A stretch of DNA of 64,000 nucleotides, taken from the NCBI RefSeq assembly GCF_026342835.1, contig NZ_JAPEMI010000002.1:186001-250000 (forward strand). The letters are read 5' to 3'. Of the stretch, positions 52,289-60,815 are shown one piece after another; the first letter of the stretch is position 1, and the number at the start of each line of letters is the position of its first letter. Both the position numbers and the translations under genes were made by a program. The stretch comes from Streptomyces sp. NBC_00154. Its GTDB lineage: Bacteria > Actinomycetota > Actinomycetes > Streptomycetales > Streptomycetaceae. The notes under the pieces are model-generated. The model searched no databases. It saw only the letters and a list, made by a program, of their open reading frames with translations, and was not told where the DNA came from.

Positions 52289-52867
52289 GTGAAGCTTTCC
52301 GAGTGGGCGGCGCGCAACGGCGTGCATTACCAGACCGCGTGGACCTGGGCGAAGGAGGGCCGTATGCCGGTCCCGGTTGTCCAGACGCCGTCGGGTACGT
52401 GGCTCGTGACCGAGCCCGCCGCGCAGGCTGCGGGACGGGTCGTGGTGTACTGCCGTGTCTCGTCCGGTGACCGGAAAGCGGACCTGGAGCGTCAGGTCGC
52501 CCGGACCGTGCAGGGCGCAACGGCTCAGGGCCTCATGGTCGCTGACGTGGTGACGGAGGTCGGCTCCGGCTTGAACGGGCGTCGCCGCAAGCTGTACCGG
52601 CTGCTCGCCGACCCGGGTGTCGGCACGATCGTGGTCGAGCACCGCGACCGCCTCGCCCGGTTCGGCGTCGAGCACCTCGAAGGAGCCCTCTCGGCCTCGG
52701 GGCGACGCCTGGTCGTCCTTGACCCGGCGGAGACGGCCGACGACCTCGTACGGGACATCACCGAGGTCCTGACCTCGATGTGCGCACGCCTGTACGGCCG
52801 CCGCTCCGCGAAGAATCGCGCCGACCGGGCCATCGCCGTCGCCACCGGCCCGGATGTGGCCGGATGA
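52289..52867 (+). CDS. tnpA: IS607-type serine recombinase TnpA
   Basis: A 192-residue transposase. A MerR-like helix-turn-helix (MKLSEWAARNGVHYQTAWTW) is joined to a small serine-recombinase domain with the catalytic Ser58 in VYCRVSS, then DLERQV, VVEHRDRLARFG and VLDPAE. It excises and inserts the element through a 5'-phosphoserine link. The GTG start follows closely after TGATGTC; the stop overlaps tnpB (ATGA). Confidence 0.93.
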   Translation: MKLSEWAARNGVHYQTAWTWAKEGRMPVPVVQTPSGTWLVTEPAAQAAGRVVVYCRVSSGDRKADLERQVARTVQGATAQGLMVADVVTEVGSGLNGRRRKLYRLLADPGVGTIVVEHRDRLARFGVEHLEGALSASGRRLVVLDPAETADDLVRDITEVLTSMCARLYGRRSAKNRADRAIAVATGPDVAG

Positions 52868-54321
52868 AGAAGTTCAAGCCGCAGCCCGGCTTCAACGTCC
52901 TCGCGCACAAGCTCGCGCTGGATCCGAACGCCACGGCCAACCGCCACCTGCACTCGCACGCAGGTGCCGCGCGGTCCGCGTACAACTGGGCGGTCGCGTA
53001 CGTCACTGCCGTGTGGTGGCAGCGTAAGGCCGAGCAGTCGTACGGCATCTGCGAGGACGAGCTGACTCAGTGGCGGTCGTGGTCGCTGCCCTCGCTGCGG
53101 AAGGCGTTCAACGAGGACAAGCGCACCAACCCGCGCTTCGCCGGCTGGTGGGAGGAGAACTCCAAGGAGGCATACAACACCGGTCTGGCAGGCGCGTCGG
53201 CTGCGTTCGAAAACTATGCGAAGTCGAAGAGCGGTAAGCGCAAGGGTCCAAGGATGGGCATCCCGCGCTTCAAGTCGAAGCGAACAGCGCGCCTGACCTG
53301 CCGGTTCACTACCGGAACGATCCGTATCGAGCCTGACGGCAGGCATATCACCCTGCCCAGGATCGGCACGGTCCGCCTCCACGAGGACGCCTCCCACCTG
53401 CGGGCCCTCGCCGACGCCGGGAACATGCGGATCCTGTCCGCGACCGCACGTCTTAACCGGGGGCGCTGGTTCGTGTCGTTGCAGGTCGAGGAGAAGCACG
53501 AGCTGGTCAAGGTTGCCCGTCCGGACACGGCGGTCGGTATTGACCTCGGCATCAAGACCCTGGCCGTCCTCGCGGACAGCGACGGTGTCCTTGGCGCAGA
53601 ACCCAACCCACGCCACCTCGACCGCGCGCAGAAACAGCTGCGTCGCGCCAGCCGTGTCGTCTCGCGTCGGCATGGCCCCGACCGGCGCACCGGGCAGCAG
53701 GCCTCCCGCCGCTGGGAGAAGGCCAGTCAGGCGCGGAATAAGATCCATCACCGGGTCGCGAACCTCCGCGAGGACACCCTCCACCAGATGACGACCCGCC
53801 TCGCCTGCGAGTACGGCACGATCGTCATCGAAGACCTGTGCGTCGCCGGAATGGGCCGCAACCGGCGCCTGTCCCGCCGCGTCGCGGACGCCGCGTTCGG
53901 CGAGATCCGACGCCAGCTCACCTACAAGACCCGCCGGCGTGGCACGCGACTCATCGTCGCCGACCGCTGGTACCCCTCCTCGAAGACCTGCTCCCGCTGC
54001 GGTGCGGTGAAAACCAAACTGCCCCTCAGCATGCGCGTCTTCGAGTGCGACAACTGCGGCCTCGTCCTTAACCGGGACGCCAACGCCGGACACAACCTGG
54101 TCGCCCTCGCGGCCCGCACCACAGGTACCGGAGTGGCCGGAGACCTGGACAACGCCGTCGAGGCGGAGTCGAAGCCCCGTGGAGCCGACCGGAAGACCCG
54201 CGTCACCCGCCCGCGCCGCAAGGCCGGGACGGGGCGGGCAGGTGGCGCGATCCCCAGCCCCCGGGCCGGGAAGGAAACGGGAGACCGTCAACAGGACACC
54301 GGCGCGCAACTCGCGCTCTGA
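52864..54321 (+). CDS. tnpB: TnpB RNA-guided nuclease (OrfB family)
   Basis: A 485-residue TnpB. The RuvC residues are Asp227 (GIDLGIK), Glu323 (IVIEDL) and Asp405 (LNRDANAGHN), and the zinc ribbon has CSRCG and CDNCG. All catalytic residues are present, so it can be active. TnpB cuts DNA under guidance of an RNA from the element's right end, which protects the element from loss. The basic C-terminal tail after residue 430 is longer than average. It overlaps tnpA by four bases. Confidence 0.94.
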   Translation: MKKFKPQPGFNVLAHKLALDPNATANRHLHSHAGAARSAYNWAVAYVTAVWWQRKAEQSYGICEDELTQWRSWSLPSLRKAFNEDKRTNPRFAGWWEENSKEAYNTGLAGASAAFENYAKSKSGKRKGPRMGIPRFKSKRTARLTCRFTTGTIRIEPDGRHITLPRIGTVRLHEDASHLRALADAGNMRILSATARLNRGRWFVSLQVEEKHELVKVARPDTAVGIDLGIKTLAVLADSDGVLGAEPNPRHLDRAQKQLRRASRVVSRRHGPDRRTGQQASRRWEKASQARNKIHHRVANLREDTLHQMTTRLACEYGTIVIEDLCVAGMGRNRRLSRRVADAAFGEIRRQLTYKTRRRGTRLIVADRWYPSSKTCSRCGAVKTKLPLSMRVFECDNCGLVLNRDANAGHNLVALAARTTGTGVAGDLDNAVEAESKPRGADRKTRVTRPRRKAGTGRAGGAIPSPRAGKETGDRQQDTGAQLAL

Positions 54322-54390
54322 TGACCCGTTACGGACCATTCCGGTGGAAACCTCGGGATTGCTGAGATCGCTTGATGATCAAAGCAACGG
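54180..54390 (+). ncRNA. Predicted omega (guide) RNA region at the element's right end
   Basis: In IS607 and IS605 elements the guide RNA overlaps the 3' end of tnpB and runs to the right end. Here nested repeats TTGCT (54358-54362)/AGCAA (54382-54386) and TTGAT-G-ATCAA lie just after tnpB. The scaffold and guide boundary cannot be fixed without comparison to other copies. Confidence 0.4.
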
Positions 54391-55920
54391 CTAACGGTCC
54401 TGGTCCGCGCCCAGGTTCGGCGGGGTCGGGATACGGTTGCCGAAGTAATCGCGGGTGATTCCGTCGGCGACCGGGATTCCCGTGCCGAGTGCCGGGGAGC
54501 CCGCGCGCAGGCGGACGTCGCGCGGGGCGGTCGGGGAGGCCGAGGCGAAGAGCGGGTCGGCGGTGAGGGCAGAGGTTTCGAGGGGCTGGGCCGTGCGCCA
54601 GTAGAGGTTGTTTTTGTAGACGCTCCGGGTGTCGTTGATCGGGGAACCGCCGGACGCCCCGACGAAGATGTTGTTGCGGAAGGTGACCCCGGTCGGGCCG
54701 TTGTCGGAGACGAGGGCCGTGTTCGCCTCGTCGGTGACGACGGTGTTGCCGTAGATCCGGGTGTCGGTGGTGGCGGCGCAGACGACCGAGATCACGCCGT
54801 ACGGGGACATCGTGTTGCGATCGTTGATGCTGATGTTGTGGCGGACCCGGTTGCCGTCGGTGGTCATCCCCGCGCCGTTGCAGATCAGCAGGAAGCCGCC
54901 CTCGTTGTCGTGACTGTAGTTGTACTGGTAGACGTTGCGGTTGTTGCCGCCGTCGATGTCGTACGCCATCGAGTCGAGGGTGCCGTGACCGCCGGTCACC
55001 TCGTTGTACTGGTAGAGGACATCGTCCGAATTCCAGGCCCAGATACCGGCGTTGTAGCCGGCCGAGCGCATGTTGAAGCCGTTCACGTAGTTGTGCTCGA
55101 CCAGTGCGCCCTTCGCGGTCTGTACGACGATGCCGTCGCCGCCCACGTCGTGCACCTTGTTGCGCTGGATCCGCAGGCCGGTGATCGCCTCCCAACTGGT
55201 GCCGGGGCCGTTCGGGTGCTCGGCCCTGCGGCCCCAGCTGGAGCTGGTGCCGATGCCGGTGCGGTCGGTGCGGCGGACGGTCGAGTCCTCGATCCGTACG
55301 CCGTCGAAACGGGTCGGGACCGCCGAGCCGGTGACGGAGAAGAGGATGCCGCCGCTGGGGTCGGGGTCCTTGAAGTCGGCGCCGTTGACGTCGTGCACGT
55401 CCACCCCGTCGACGACGTAGTGGCTGCCCACGCCGTGGTCGGTGAGCCGCACGAGCAGTCCCGCGCGGCGGTCCGTCGTGGTGTGCGCGCCGGTGTTGGA
55501 GATGTCGAGGTTGCGCAGCTCCCAGCCCTCGACGTTGAACAGGTACACGGCGGCCCTGGCACCCCCGCCCTCGATGTGCGGCTTCGCCCCCTTCCCGTAC
55601 GCGTCGATGGAGATCGGCTCCGCGGCCGTTCCGGAACCGGTCGGGGCGAGCACCCCGGTGCAGGTGCGGCCACGCCGCAGCAGCAGCCGGTCGCCCGGCT
55701 CGTACGCGCGCGAGGCCTTGGTGAGGGTGCGCCATGCCGTGCCGCTGTTCGTGCCCGATGCCTGGTCAGTGCCGCGCAGACAGTCCACGTAGTACGTGGT
55801 GCCTGACGTTCTGCCGGGTCCTTCGTGTGCGGAAGCGGCGGCCGGGAGCAGACCGGTCACGCTCACCGCGGCCGCGAGCGCGGTCACGGCTGCCTTGCTG
55901 CGTATCAGGGAGATCGACAT
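54391..55920 (-). CDS. Secreted right-handed beta-helix protein
   Basis: A 509-residue exported protein. The signal peptide ends near LPAAASA, and the mature part starts with TYYVDCLRGTDQASGTNSG, the usual start of parallel beta-helix polysaccharide lyases or hydrolases (DUF1565-like). Repeated N-rich turns (LRNLDISNTG, VVDGVDVHDVNG, LYQYNEVTGG, VYQYNYSHDN) form the helix coils. The end has RAGSPALGTG and NLGADQ. A polysaccharide is the likely substrate, which is unknown. The IS607 element lies directly behind its stop codon. Confidence 0.87.
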   Translation of the reverse strand: MSISLIRSKAAVTALAAAVSVTGLLPAAASAHEGPGRTSGTTYYVDCLRGTDQASGTNSGTAWRTLTKASRAYEPGDRLLLRRGRTCTGVLAPTGSGTAAEPISIDAYGKGAKPHIEGGGARAAVYLFNVEGWELRNLDISNTGAHTTTDRRAGLLVRLTDHGVGSHYVVDGVDVHDVNGADFKDPDPSGGILFSVTGSAVPTRFDGVRIEDSTVRRTDRTGIGTSSSWGRRAEHPNGPGTSWEAITGLRIQRNKVHDVGGDGIVVQTAKGALVEHNYVNGFNMRSAGYNAGIWAWNSDDVLYQYNEVTGGHGTLDSMAYDIDGGNNRNVYQYNYSHDNEGGFLLICNGAGMTTDGNRVRHNISINDRNTMSPYGVISVVCAATTDTRIYGNTVVTDEANTALVSDNGPTGVTFRNNIFVGASGGSPINDTRSVYKNNLYWRTAQPLETSALTADPLFASASPTAPRDVRLRAGSPALGTGIPVADGITRDYFGNRIPTPPNLGADQDR

Positions 55921-56221
55921 GGCCGGAAACTAGCCAGGCGGCCGACATCCGGGCCATGGACGTACATAGCCGGTACTTGGATCTCTGGCTGGTTCGTCCG
56001 CAACGGCTGCCGCACCGTCCCAATGCGTCCTCCCGCCCGATCCGCGCCCCGCGCCGCAGCTGCGGGGCAGCTCCGACGACGTCAGGTCGCAGGACAGCAC
56101 GGGCGCCCCCGCCGAGAAAAATCTTCCGCCACCCGCTGCGGGAGTTTTCCTGCCCGTCGCCGAGTGGAACGACACTCTAGGCTTCCACCCGGCACCGGCC
56201 ACGACCCCAGGAGCGCACACC

Positions 56222-56764
56222 GTGTTCGACCCCGCAGCGGAGCCCCCGTACCCCGATGGCCACCGACCGGACGAGGAGCCCGCTCCGCACGCACTGTTGT
56301 CGCCCGTGATCGGCTTCCTGGGCACCTGGCGCGGCCGCGGACGCGGCGGGTACCCGACGCTTGCCGGGGACTTCGAATACGCGCAGGAGGTCACCTTCAG
56401 TCACGACGGCCGCCCCTTCCTTCGCTATGAGGCCCGGGCCTGGCTGCTCGATGCCGACGACGCACCGCTGCGTCCGGCGGCCCGGGAGAGCGGCTGGTGG
56501 CGGCTCCAGCCCGACGGCCGCGTGGAGGCACTGATCACCCAGCCCACCGGCATCGCGGAGATCGCGGTCGGCCGTGCGACCGACAACACGGTCGACCTCT
56601 CCACCCACGAGGTGGCCCTCACCCCCACCGCCAAGGAGGTCACTGCCACCCGCCGCCGTTATGCCCTGGCCGACGACGCCACGCTCACGTTCGTCCACGA
56701 CCTCGCGGCAGTCGGTCAGCCGTTGCAACACCATCTCTCGGCACGGCTGCGACGCGGTAAGTAG
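56222..56764 (+). CDS. Nitrobindin-like FABP/THAP4-family protein
   Basis: A 180-residue ten-stranded beta-barrel protein. The barrel entry motif is GTWRGRGRGGYPT (residues 34-46) and the C-terminal strand carries His170/His171 in LQHHLSARLRR, one of which should bind haem iron. Nitrobindins bind ferric haem, react with nitric oxide and isomerise peroxynitrite. The ESGWWRLQPDGRVE and QPTGIAEI blocks are conserved. The start is GTG 56222. Confidence 0.9.
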   Translation: MFDPAAEPPYPDGHRPDEEPAPHALLSPVIGFLGTWRGRGRGGYPTLAGDFEYAQEVTFSHDGRPFLRYEARAWLLDADDAPLRPAARESGWWRLQPDGRVEALITQPTGIAEIAVGRATDNTVDLSTHEVALTPTAKEVTATRRRYALADDATLTFVHDLAAVGQPLQHHLSARLRRGK

Positions 56765-56852
56765 ACCGCGCCTGCGTCACGTGTACGGGGGTGGAGCCGT
56801 TCGTAGAAACCCGTTTCGGTCGTCGCTGAGGTGCCTCTACTGTGGCGCGGTG

Positions 56853-57383
56853 ATGACACAGATGATCGTTCTCAACGGTGGCTCCAGCTCGGGGAAGTCC
56901 GGGATCGCCCGGTGTCTGCAGGCGTTGCTGCCGGATCCTTGGCTGTCCTTCGGGGTCGACACACTGATCGAGGCGATGCCCGCGTCCGTGCGGACGTCGG
57001 ATGCGGGCATCGTGTTCGCTCCGGACGGTGAGGTGATCGTCGGTCCTGAGTTCCGGACGTTGGAAACGGCGTGGATCGAAGGGCTTGCCACCATGACCCG
57101 TGCGGGTGCACGCATCATCGTTGATGAGGTCTTCCTCGGCGGAGCGGCGTCCCAGCAGCGGTGGCAGCAGGCTCTTGGCGGACTGCAGGTGCTGTGGGTA
57201 GGCGTCAGGTGCGACGCCACGATTGCCGCGGGCCGCGAGATCGCACGTGGTGACCGGGTTGCCGGGATGGCGGTGTCACAGGCGGATGCGGTCCACCGGG
57301 GCGTGTTCTACGACCTGGAGGTGGATGCGACGCATACCGAGTCGATGGAGTGTGCGCGGACCATCGTCACCCAGGTCAAGTGA
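56853..57383 (+). CDS. Chloramphenicol 3-O-phosphotransferase
   Basis: A 176-residue kinase-like enzyme very close to the S. venezuelae chloramphenicol phosphotransferase as I remember it. The Walker A motif is GGSSSGKSG, the catalytic Asp36 stands in SFGVDTLIEAMP, and DEVFLGGAASQQRW, VGVRCD and RGDRVAGMA are conserved. It would inactivate chloramphenicol by phosphorylating its primary hydroxyl. No chloramphenicol biosynthesis genes are near, so it is an orphan resistance-type gene. ATG 56853 is preferred to GTG 56850. Confidence 0.9.
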   Translation: MTQMIVLNGGSSSGKSGIARCLQALLPDPWLSFGVDTLIEAMPASVRTSDAGIVFAPDGEVIVGPEFRTLETAWIEGLATMTRAGARIIVDEVFLGGAASQQRWQQALGGLQVLWVGVRCDATIAAGREIARGDRVAGMAVSQADAVHRGVFYDLEVDATHTESMECARTIVTQVK

Positions 57384-57401
57384 TCGACAGCCCGGGTGCC
57401 C

Positions 57402-57437
57402 GCTGTCCTGACCGCGGTGCCGGGACGGTCAGGCAGC
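57402..57437. terminator. Terminator between convergent CPT and APH-fold genes
   Basis: GCTG-t-CCTGACCG (57402-57414) pairs with CGGTCAGGCAGC (57426-57437) across an 11-base loop, with one bulge. Confidence 0.65.
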
Positions 57438-57535
57438 TGCGGTGAGGGAGCGTCCGCCCCAGCGGATGCCGCCCCGGTGATCCGGCTCCAGTCCCCGAAC
57501 CCTTCGCTGACGCGGTCCTCGACCGCGTAGGACTG

Positions 57536-58594
57536 TCAGTGCCAGGGGCGTGTGTCCTGCGCGGGCAGCGGGCGCAAGGTGGGCCAGCGTTCCAGCAGGC
57601 GTACGGCCATTGCCGCGCTGAGTTGACCGAGTGCGTGCAGATCGTCGTGGTCGCGGGTCTGGTCGGCGACTGCGCCGAGCCGGTGGACGAGGCGCTCCCG
57701 AGCGGAAATGTAGCCCCACTCGAAGTCCTCTGCCGGTACCCGTGCGAGGTGGTCGACCGACTCGCGGTGGGCGCGTTCGACGAGCGCGTCACCTCGGATC
57801 AGCCAGCCGGCGCAGGCGTCGGCGAGGTCCCCGGGGACATCCGTGCCGGTGAGGCTCCGCCAGGTGGCACGGTAGATGTCCTCGACTTCCGCCAGCGGCG
57901 TGCCGGTGACCGACATGGCGCACCAGCAGGTCGGGAAACCGATGCGGAAGTAGGCGAGTTCGACCAGACCGTTGCCCAGCGACGCCTGTTCGAAGTCGAC
58001 GAAACGGACTCCGTTGGCGGTGCGCAGATCGTTGCCGGGGCAGGGGTCTCCGTGGAGCAGCGCATGATGAGGCGTGGGGTCCAGCCGGTCGATGAGGGCG
58101 GCGAGTTCGTTCGGCACTGCGGGTGGGACGGGGACGCCGAGCACCTCGGCGAGGGCGATGAAGGACTCGGCGTCGGCGGCCGTCGGCCCGGTCCAAGCGG
58201 GGAGCGTGCCTGTATCAGCCGGCCCGGTGAGTGAGTGCAGCCGGGCGAGGGCCTCGGCATAGCCGGGCATCCAGTCGTCAGCCGGTCCAAGATTGTCCAG
58301 GTGCTCCAGGACCATCACCCGGGACGCCGGGTCCGTTCCGAGCAGCGCCGGCGCGACGGTCGGTCGGGCGGCCCTTGCGGCGAGCCGCAGCGCGGCGACC
58401 TCCCGCGCATAGCGCGCATCCGCGTCGGGCCCGGTGCCCCCTCCGTCAGCGATCTGTTTGACGATCACGCGACCACCACCGCGCAACTCGACCCGCCACA
58501 CCCGGGAGCGCGGACTGCTGTCCAGCAGTGTGGCGTGCGTGGGGGAGCCCACTACGGAGCGCAGCTCGTCGCTGATCGGCACCTGGGTCGACAT
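57536..58594 (-). CDS. Aminoglycoside-phosphotransferase-fold protein
   Basis: A 352-residue protein kinase-like enzyme of the APH/choline-kinase family. The ATP lysine is in RVIVKQIAD, the hinge is MVLEHLDN, the catalytic loop is LHGDPCPGND (near residue 181), and the metal Asp is in RFVDFEQ (near 199). The substrate may be an antibiotic, choline-like compound or another small alcohol. A TACGCT -10-like box stands seven bases before ATG 58594, with no ribosome site, so the mRNA may be leaderless. Confidence 0.87.
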   Translation of the reverse strand: MSTQVPISDELRSVVGSPTHATLLDSSPRSRVWRVELRGGGRVIVKQIADGGGTGPDADARYAREVAALRLAARAARPTVAPALLGTDPASRVMVLEHLDNLGPADDWMPGYAEALARLHSLTGPADTGTLPAWTGPTAADAESFIALAEVLGVPVPPAVPNELAALIDRLDPTPHHALLHGDPCPGNDLRTANGVRFVDFEQASLGNGLVELAYFRIGFPTCWCAMSVTGTPLAEVEDIYRATWRSLTGTDVPGDLADACAGWLIRGDALVERAHRESVDHLARVPAEDFEWGYISARERLVHRLGAVADQTRDHDDLHALGQLSAAMAVRLLERWPTLRPLPAQDTRPWH

Positions 58595-59411
58595 GAGGGT
58601 CAGCGTAGGGCGTTCTGCCGCACAGGGTACGACCATGTTCAAGTCCAGGATTCAGTGCCTGGACATACGCTCGGGTCACAGCGTTGCTGTGGGGGCCAGG
58701 TCAGCAATCAGTCAGCGTCCAACGACCATGGGAGGTTCCGGGGGCCGTCCAGCGGGAACCTCCCACGCCGTGCCGAGGAGTAACCCCGGCTAACGCTGTT
58801 CTAGGCGTGCCGGAGTGCTCCGAGGAGTCATGGTGCTCGCAGCCAAGGTGCCCGGGTGAAGACCGAGTTGCTCGGAACCTTCCGATTACGCCCCGGCTCT
58901 CGAGCTCGGCTCCTCGGAGTCACTCGTCGGACAGCTGTGTCCGGCTCGTGCCCACAACTGCCCGGCCGCTACGCATGGCCACGTGCCGCCACCAGGCCGG
59001 GCCGGTGTGGGCCGTTGGAGTGGCGGCTGCCCGCCCACATGGCTTTCGGCCCGCACGCCCCGGTCGGCCGGGCTGCGATCTTCGACGAGGTCGTCAGGGC
59101 CGCCGACGCCGACGTCCTGTCTCTGGAGAGCGGTGTACGGACCCTGAGAACGGGGCCGGTGCTGCTCGTCGCGGCTGCCCTGTGACAGTGGGTCTTGACC
59201 GCTGTCATCGACGTGTTGATCAGCGTGAGCGCGGTGTGGGTCGGGAGGGCAGGGGGTCCTCCATTCGGCCCGTTGTGGTTGCTGGAGGGCGGAGTTGGGG
59301 GTGGGCTGGCAGTGCGCCCAGTGCTGGTCGCGGGCGCCAGGAGGGGTGTCCCCCGCGGAACGAGCGGGGACCGATCCCCTCGTCGACCTACACGAGACTT
59401 GGAGATTCCCC
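58595..59411. other. Gap without a supported gene
   Basis: About 800 bases. The frame 58856-59185 contains a mildly protein-like end (AIFDEVVRAADADVLSLE) but no family, and others are clear shadows. The last 30 bases are the leader of the DUF2945 gene. Confidence 0.45.
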
Positions 59412-59585
59412 ATGCCCTACCGCAAGGGACAGCACGTGGAGTACCGGGACCATCAGGACGAGATCCAGCGGGGCGAGATCCGGCAGGCCGAGGGCAGCGG
59501 TGCACAGACTCGCTATGCCGTCCAGAACGAGATGACCATGCGCGAAGAGAAGATCACGGAGAACCAGATCGAGCGGGAGCTGTAG
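59412..59585 (+). CDS. DUF2945/HVA1-family small protein
   Basis: A 57-residue protein beginning MPYRKGQHVEYRDHQDEIQR and ending with a charged helix (EEKITENQIEREL). The single SH3-like beta domain with KGxxVxW/Y and GEI...G is that of DUF2945. Function is unknown; members are often stress-induced. TTGGAGA precedes the ATG. A very strong hairpin ends the transcript. Confidence 0.85.
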   Translation: MPYRKGQHVEYRDHQDEIQRGEIRQAEGSGAQTRYAVQNEMTMREEKITENQIEREL

Positions 59586-59601
59586 TAACGGCCCTGCCCA
59601 C

Positions 59602-59642
59602 GCAGCCGCCGTCGCACCGAACCGAGGTGCGACGGCGGCTGC
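59602..59642. terminator. Terminator after the DUF2945 gene
   Basis: A perfect 17-bp stem GCAGCCGCCGTCGCACC and its complement with a 7-base loop starts 16 bases after the stop codon. Confidence 0.88.
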
Positions 59643-59737
59643 TCGTCAGGTTGTGCCGTCCTGGCTCTTGGAGCGGCCCGTCGCCCGCCGACAGGCCCGC
59701 GCTCATCCCGCCCTGGGGGAGGCCGGTGAGCGCGCGA

Positions 59738-59781
59738 GCTGCGTGCCGCCACTTCGGGGGCGGGGGGTGGCGGCACGCAGC
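59738..59781. terminator. Terminator for the leftward lamin-tail gene
   Basis: A perfect 15-bp stem GCTGCGTGCCGCCAC and its complement with a 14-base G-rich loop lies 45 bases beyond the stop codon of the minus-strand gene. Confidence 0.75.
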
Positions 59782-59825
59782 GGTTCCGAGAGGGTGTCCG
59801 CGGTCAGTGGCGGGTGGGGGTCAGG

Positions 59826-60359
59826 TCAGCGGCGGTGTCCGCGGTCGTTGTTGTGGTGGTCGCGGTCGTGGTTGCGGTGGTCGCGGTCACGGCCCCAGGA
59901 CTCGGTGTCGACGGTCCGGCCGTAATTGTCGCGCAGGGTGGCCGTGTCGGAGTAGTTGCTCCAGACGTAGTCGGTGCGGCGGTCCTGGTAGACGTCGGTG
60001 CGGGTGTCGTAGCCGCGTCCGGTGTGGACGCGGACGGTGGCCCGGCCGGCCAGACGGAGGTCGTCGAAGCGGTAACGGTTGCCGTCCCGGTCCGAGAGTG
60101 TCCATCCGTTCAGATTCACCGGCCGGTAACCGGTGTTGGTGACCTCGACCCATTCCCCGTTCAGCGAACGGTTGGAGTAGTCGTCACGGCCCGGGCTGTC
60201 GTACTGGATGCTGCCGAGCACCACACGCGAGTACGACTGGTGGTGACGGCCACGGTTGTGGCCGTCGTCGGCGGATGCCGGCATCGCCACGACGGCGACA
60301 ACGGAACCGGCCGCCAGACCGGTAGCGACGAGACGACGGACAGTACGAGAAGCAGACAC
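59826..60359 (-). CDS. Secreted lamin-tail-domain protein
   Basis: A 177-residue exported protein. After the signal peptide (cleaved near MPASADD) comes one lamin-tail (LTD) domain: GEWVEVTNTGYRPVNLNGWT, LSDRDGNRYRFDD, ATVRVHTGRG, WSNYSDTATLRD. The tail is a His/Asp/Arg repeat (DRDHRNHDRDHHNNDRG). Bacterial LTD domains accompany extracellular nucleases and adhesins; alone its role is unknown. GTG 60359 with AGGGGA seven bases upstream is chosen over a TTG at 60374. Confidence 0.85.
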   Translation of the reverse strand: MSASRTVRRLVATGLAAGSVVAVVAMPASADDGHNRGRHHQSYSRVVLGSIQYDSPGRDDYSNRSLNGEWVEVTNTGYRPVNLNGWTLSDRDGNRYRFDDLRLAGRATVRVHTGRGYDTRTDVYQDRRTDYVWSNYSDTATLRDNYGRTVDTESWGRDRDHRNHDRDHHNNDRGHRR

Positions 60360-60764
60360 GTGATGTCCCCTCAAGTAGAGGCGCCCAGGCCCAGGTCAGA
60401 GCCATGCTGCGCGGTGCGGGTCCCGGCTCAACAAGCCGAGGACCCACACTCTGAACCACCCGCCCGCCTGTCGAAGGCGGCTTCGGCCTGCGTTACAAAA
60501 TGCGGATATTTCCGTAACCGATGACTGTAACGGTCACAGACCCCGTATGAGCGTGGCCCTGACATTCGCTGAGTACGGCAACCACCCCGGCCACCCGCGC
60601 CAGCAAGCCCTTTCCGGCCCCTCCGTACACCGCGCCGCACCACCCCACGCCCCACCACCGGTCGCATAAATCGGGTAACAGGCACAATGCTTCACAGTTC
60701 GGACATCGATGCGGTGATCACACGTCTGCGCGAGCGCGGGAGGAGTACCTCGCGCTCGCCGAGC
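60360..60764. other. Intergenic region with AT-rich promoter segment
   Basis: It contains GTTACGGAAATATCCGCATTTTGTAAC (60501-60520 area, read on the minus strand), an AT-rich island with GTTAC/GTAAC arms about 150 bases before the lamin-tail start, and a second CTGTAACGGTCACAG motif beside it. These are probable promoter or operator sites. No gene is supported. Confidence 0.35.
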
Positions 60765-60797
60765 GGCGTCCACCGAAAGAGTGTTTCGGTGGACGCC
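60765..60797. terminator. Terminator after the decarboxylase gene
   Basis: A perfect 14-bp stem GGCGTCCACCGAAA/TTTCGGTGGACGCC with a 5-base loop lies 19 bases past the stop codon of the leftward gene. Confidence 0.88.
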
Positions 60798-60815
60798 GGG
60801 ATTGGGGGACCCGAG

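Larger units (their letters stand above)
52200..54390 (+). mobile_element. IS607-family insertion element (tnpA-tnpB)
   Basis: Two overlapping genes, a serine recombinase with a MerR-like head and a TnpB nuclease, define an IS607 element. Like others of the family it has no visible terminal inverted repeats or target duplication, so the limits are approximate. It lies between a small hypothetical gene and the 3' end of a secreted beta-helix gene. Confidence 0.85.

Noticed and set aside
52525..54339. A 604-codon minus-strand frame over the IS element
   Set aside because: Antisense shadow of tnpA-tnpB.
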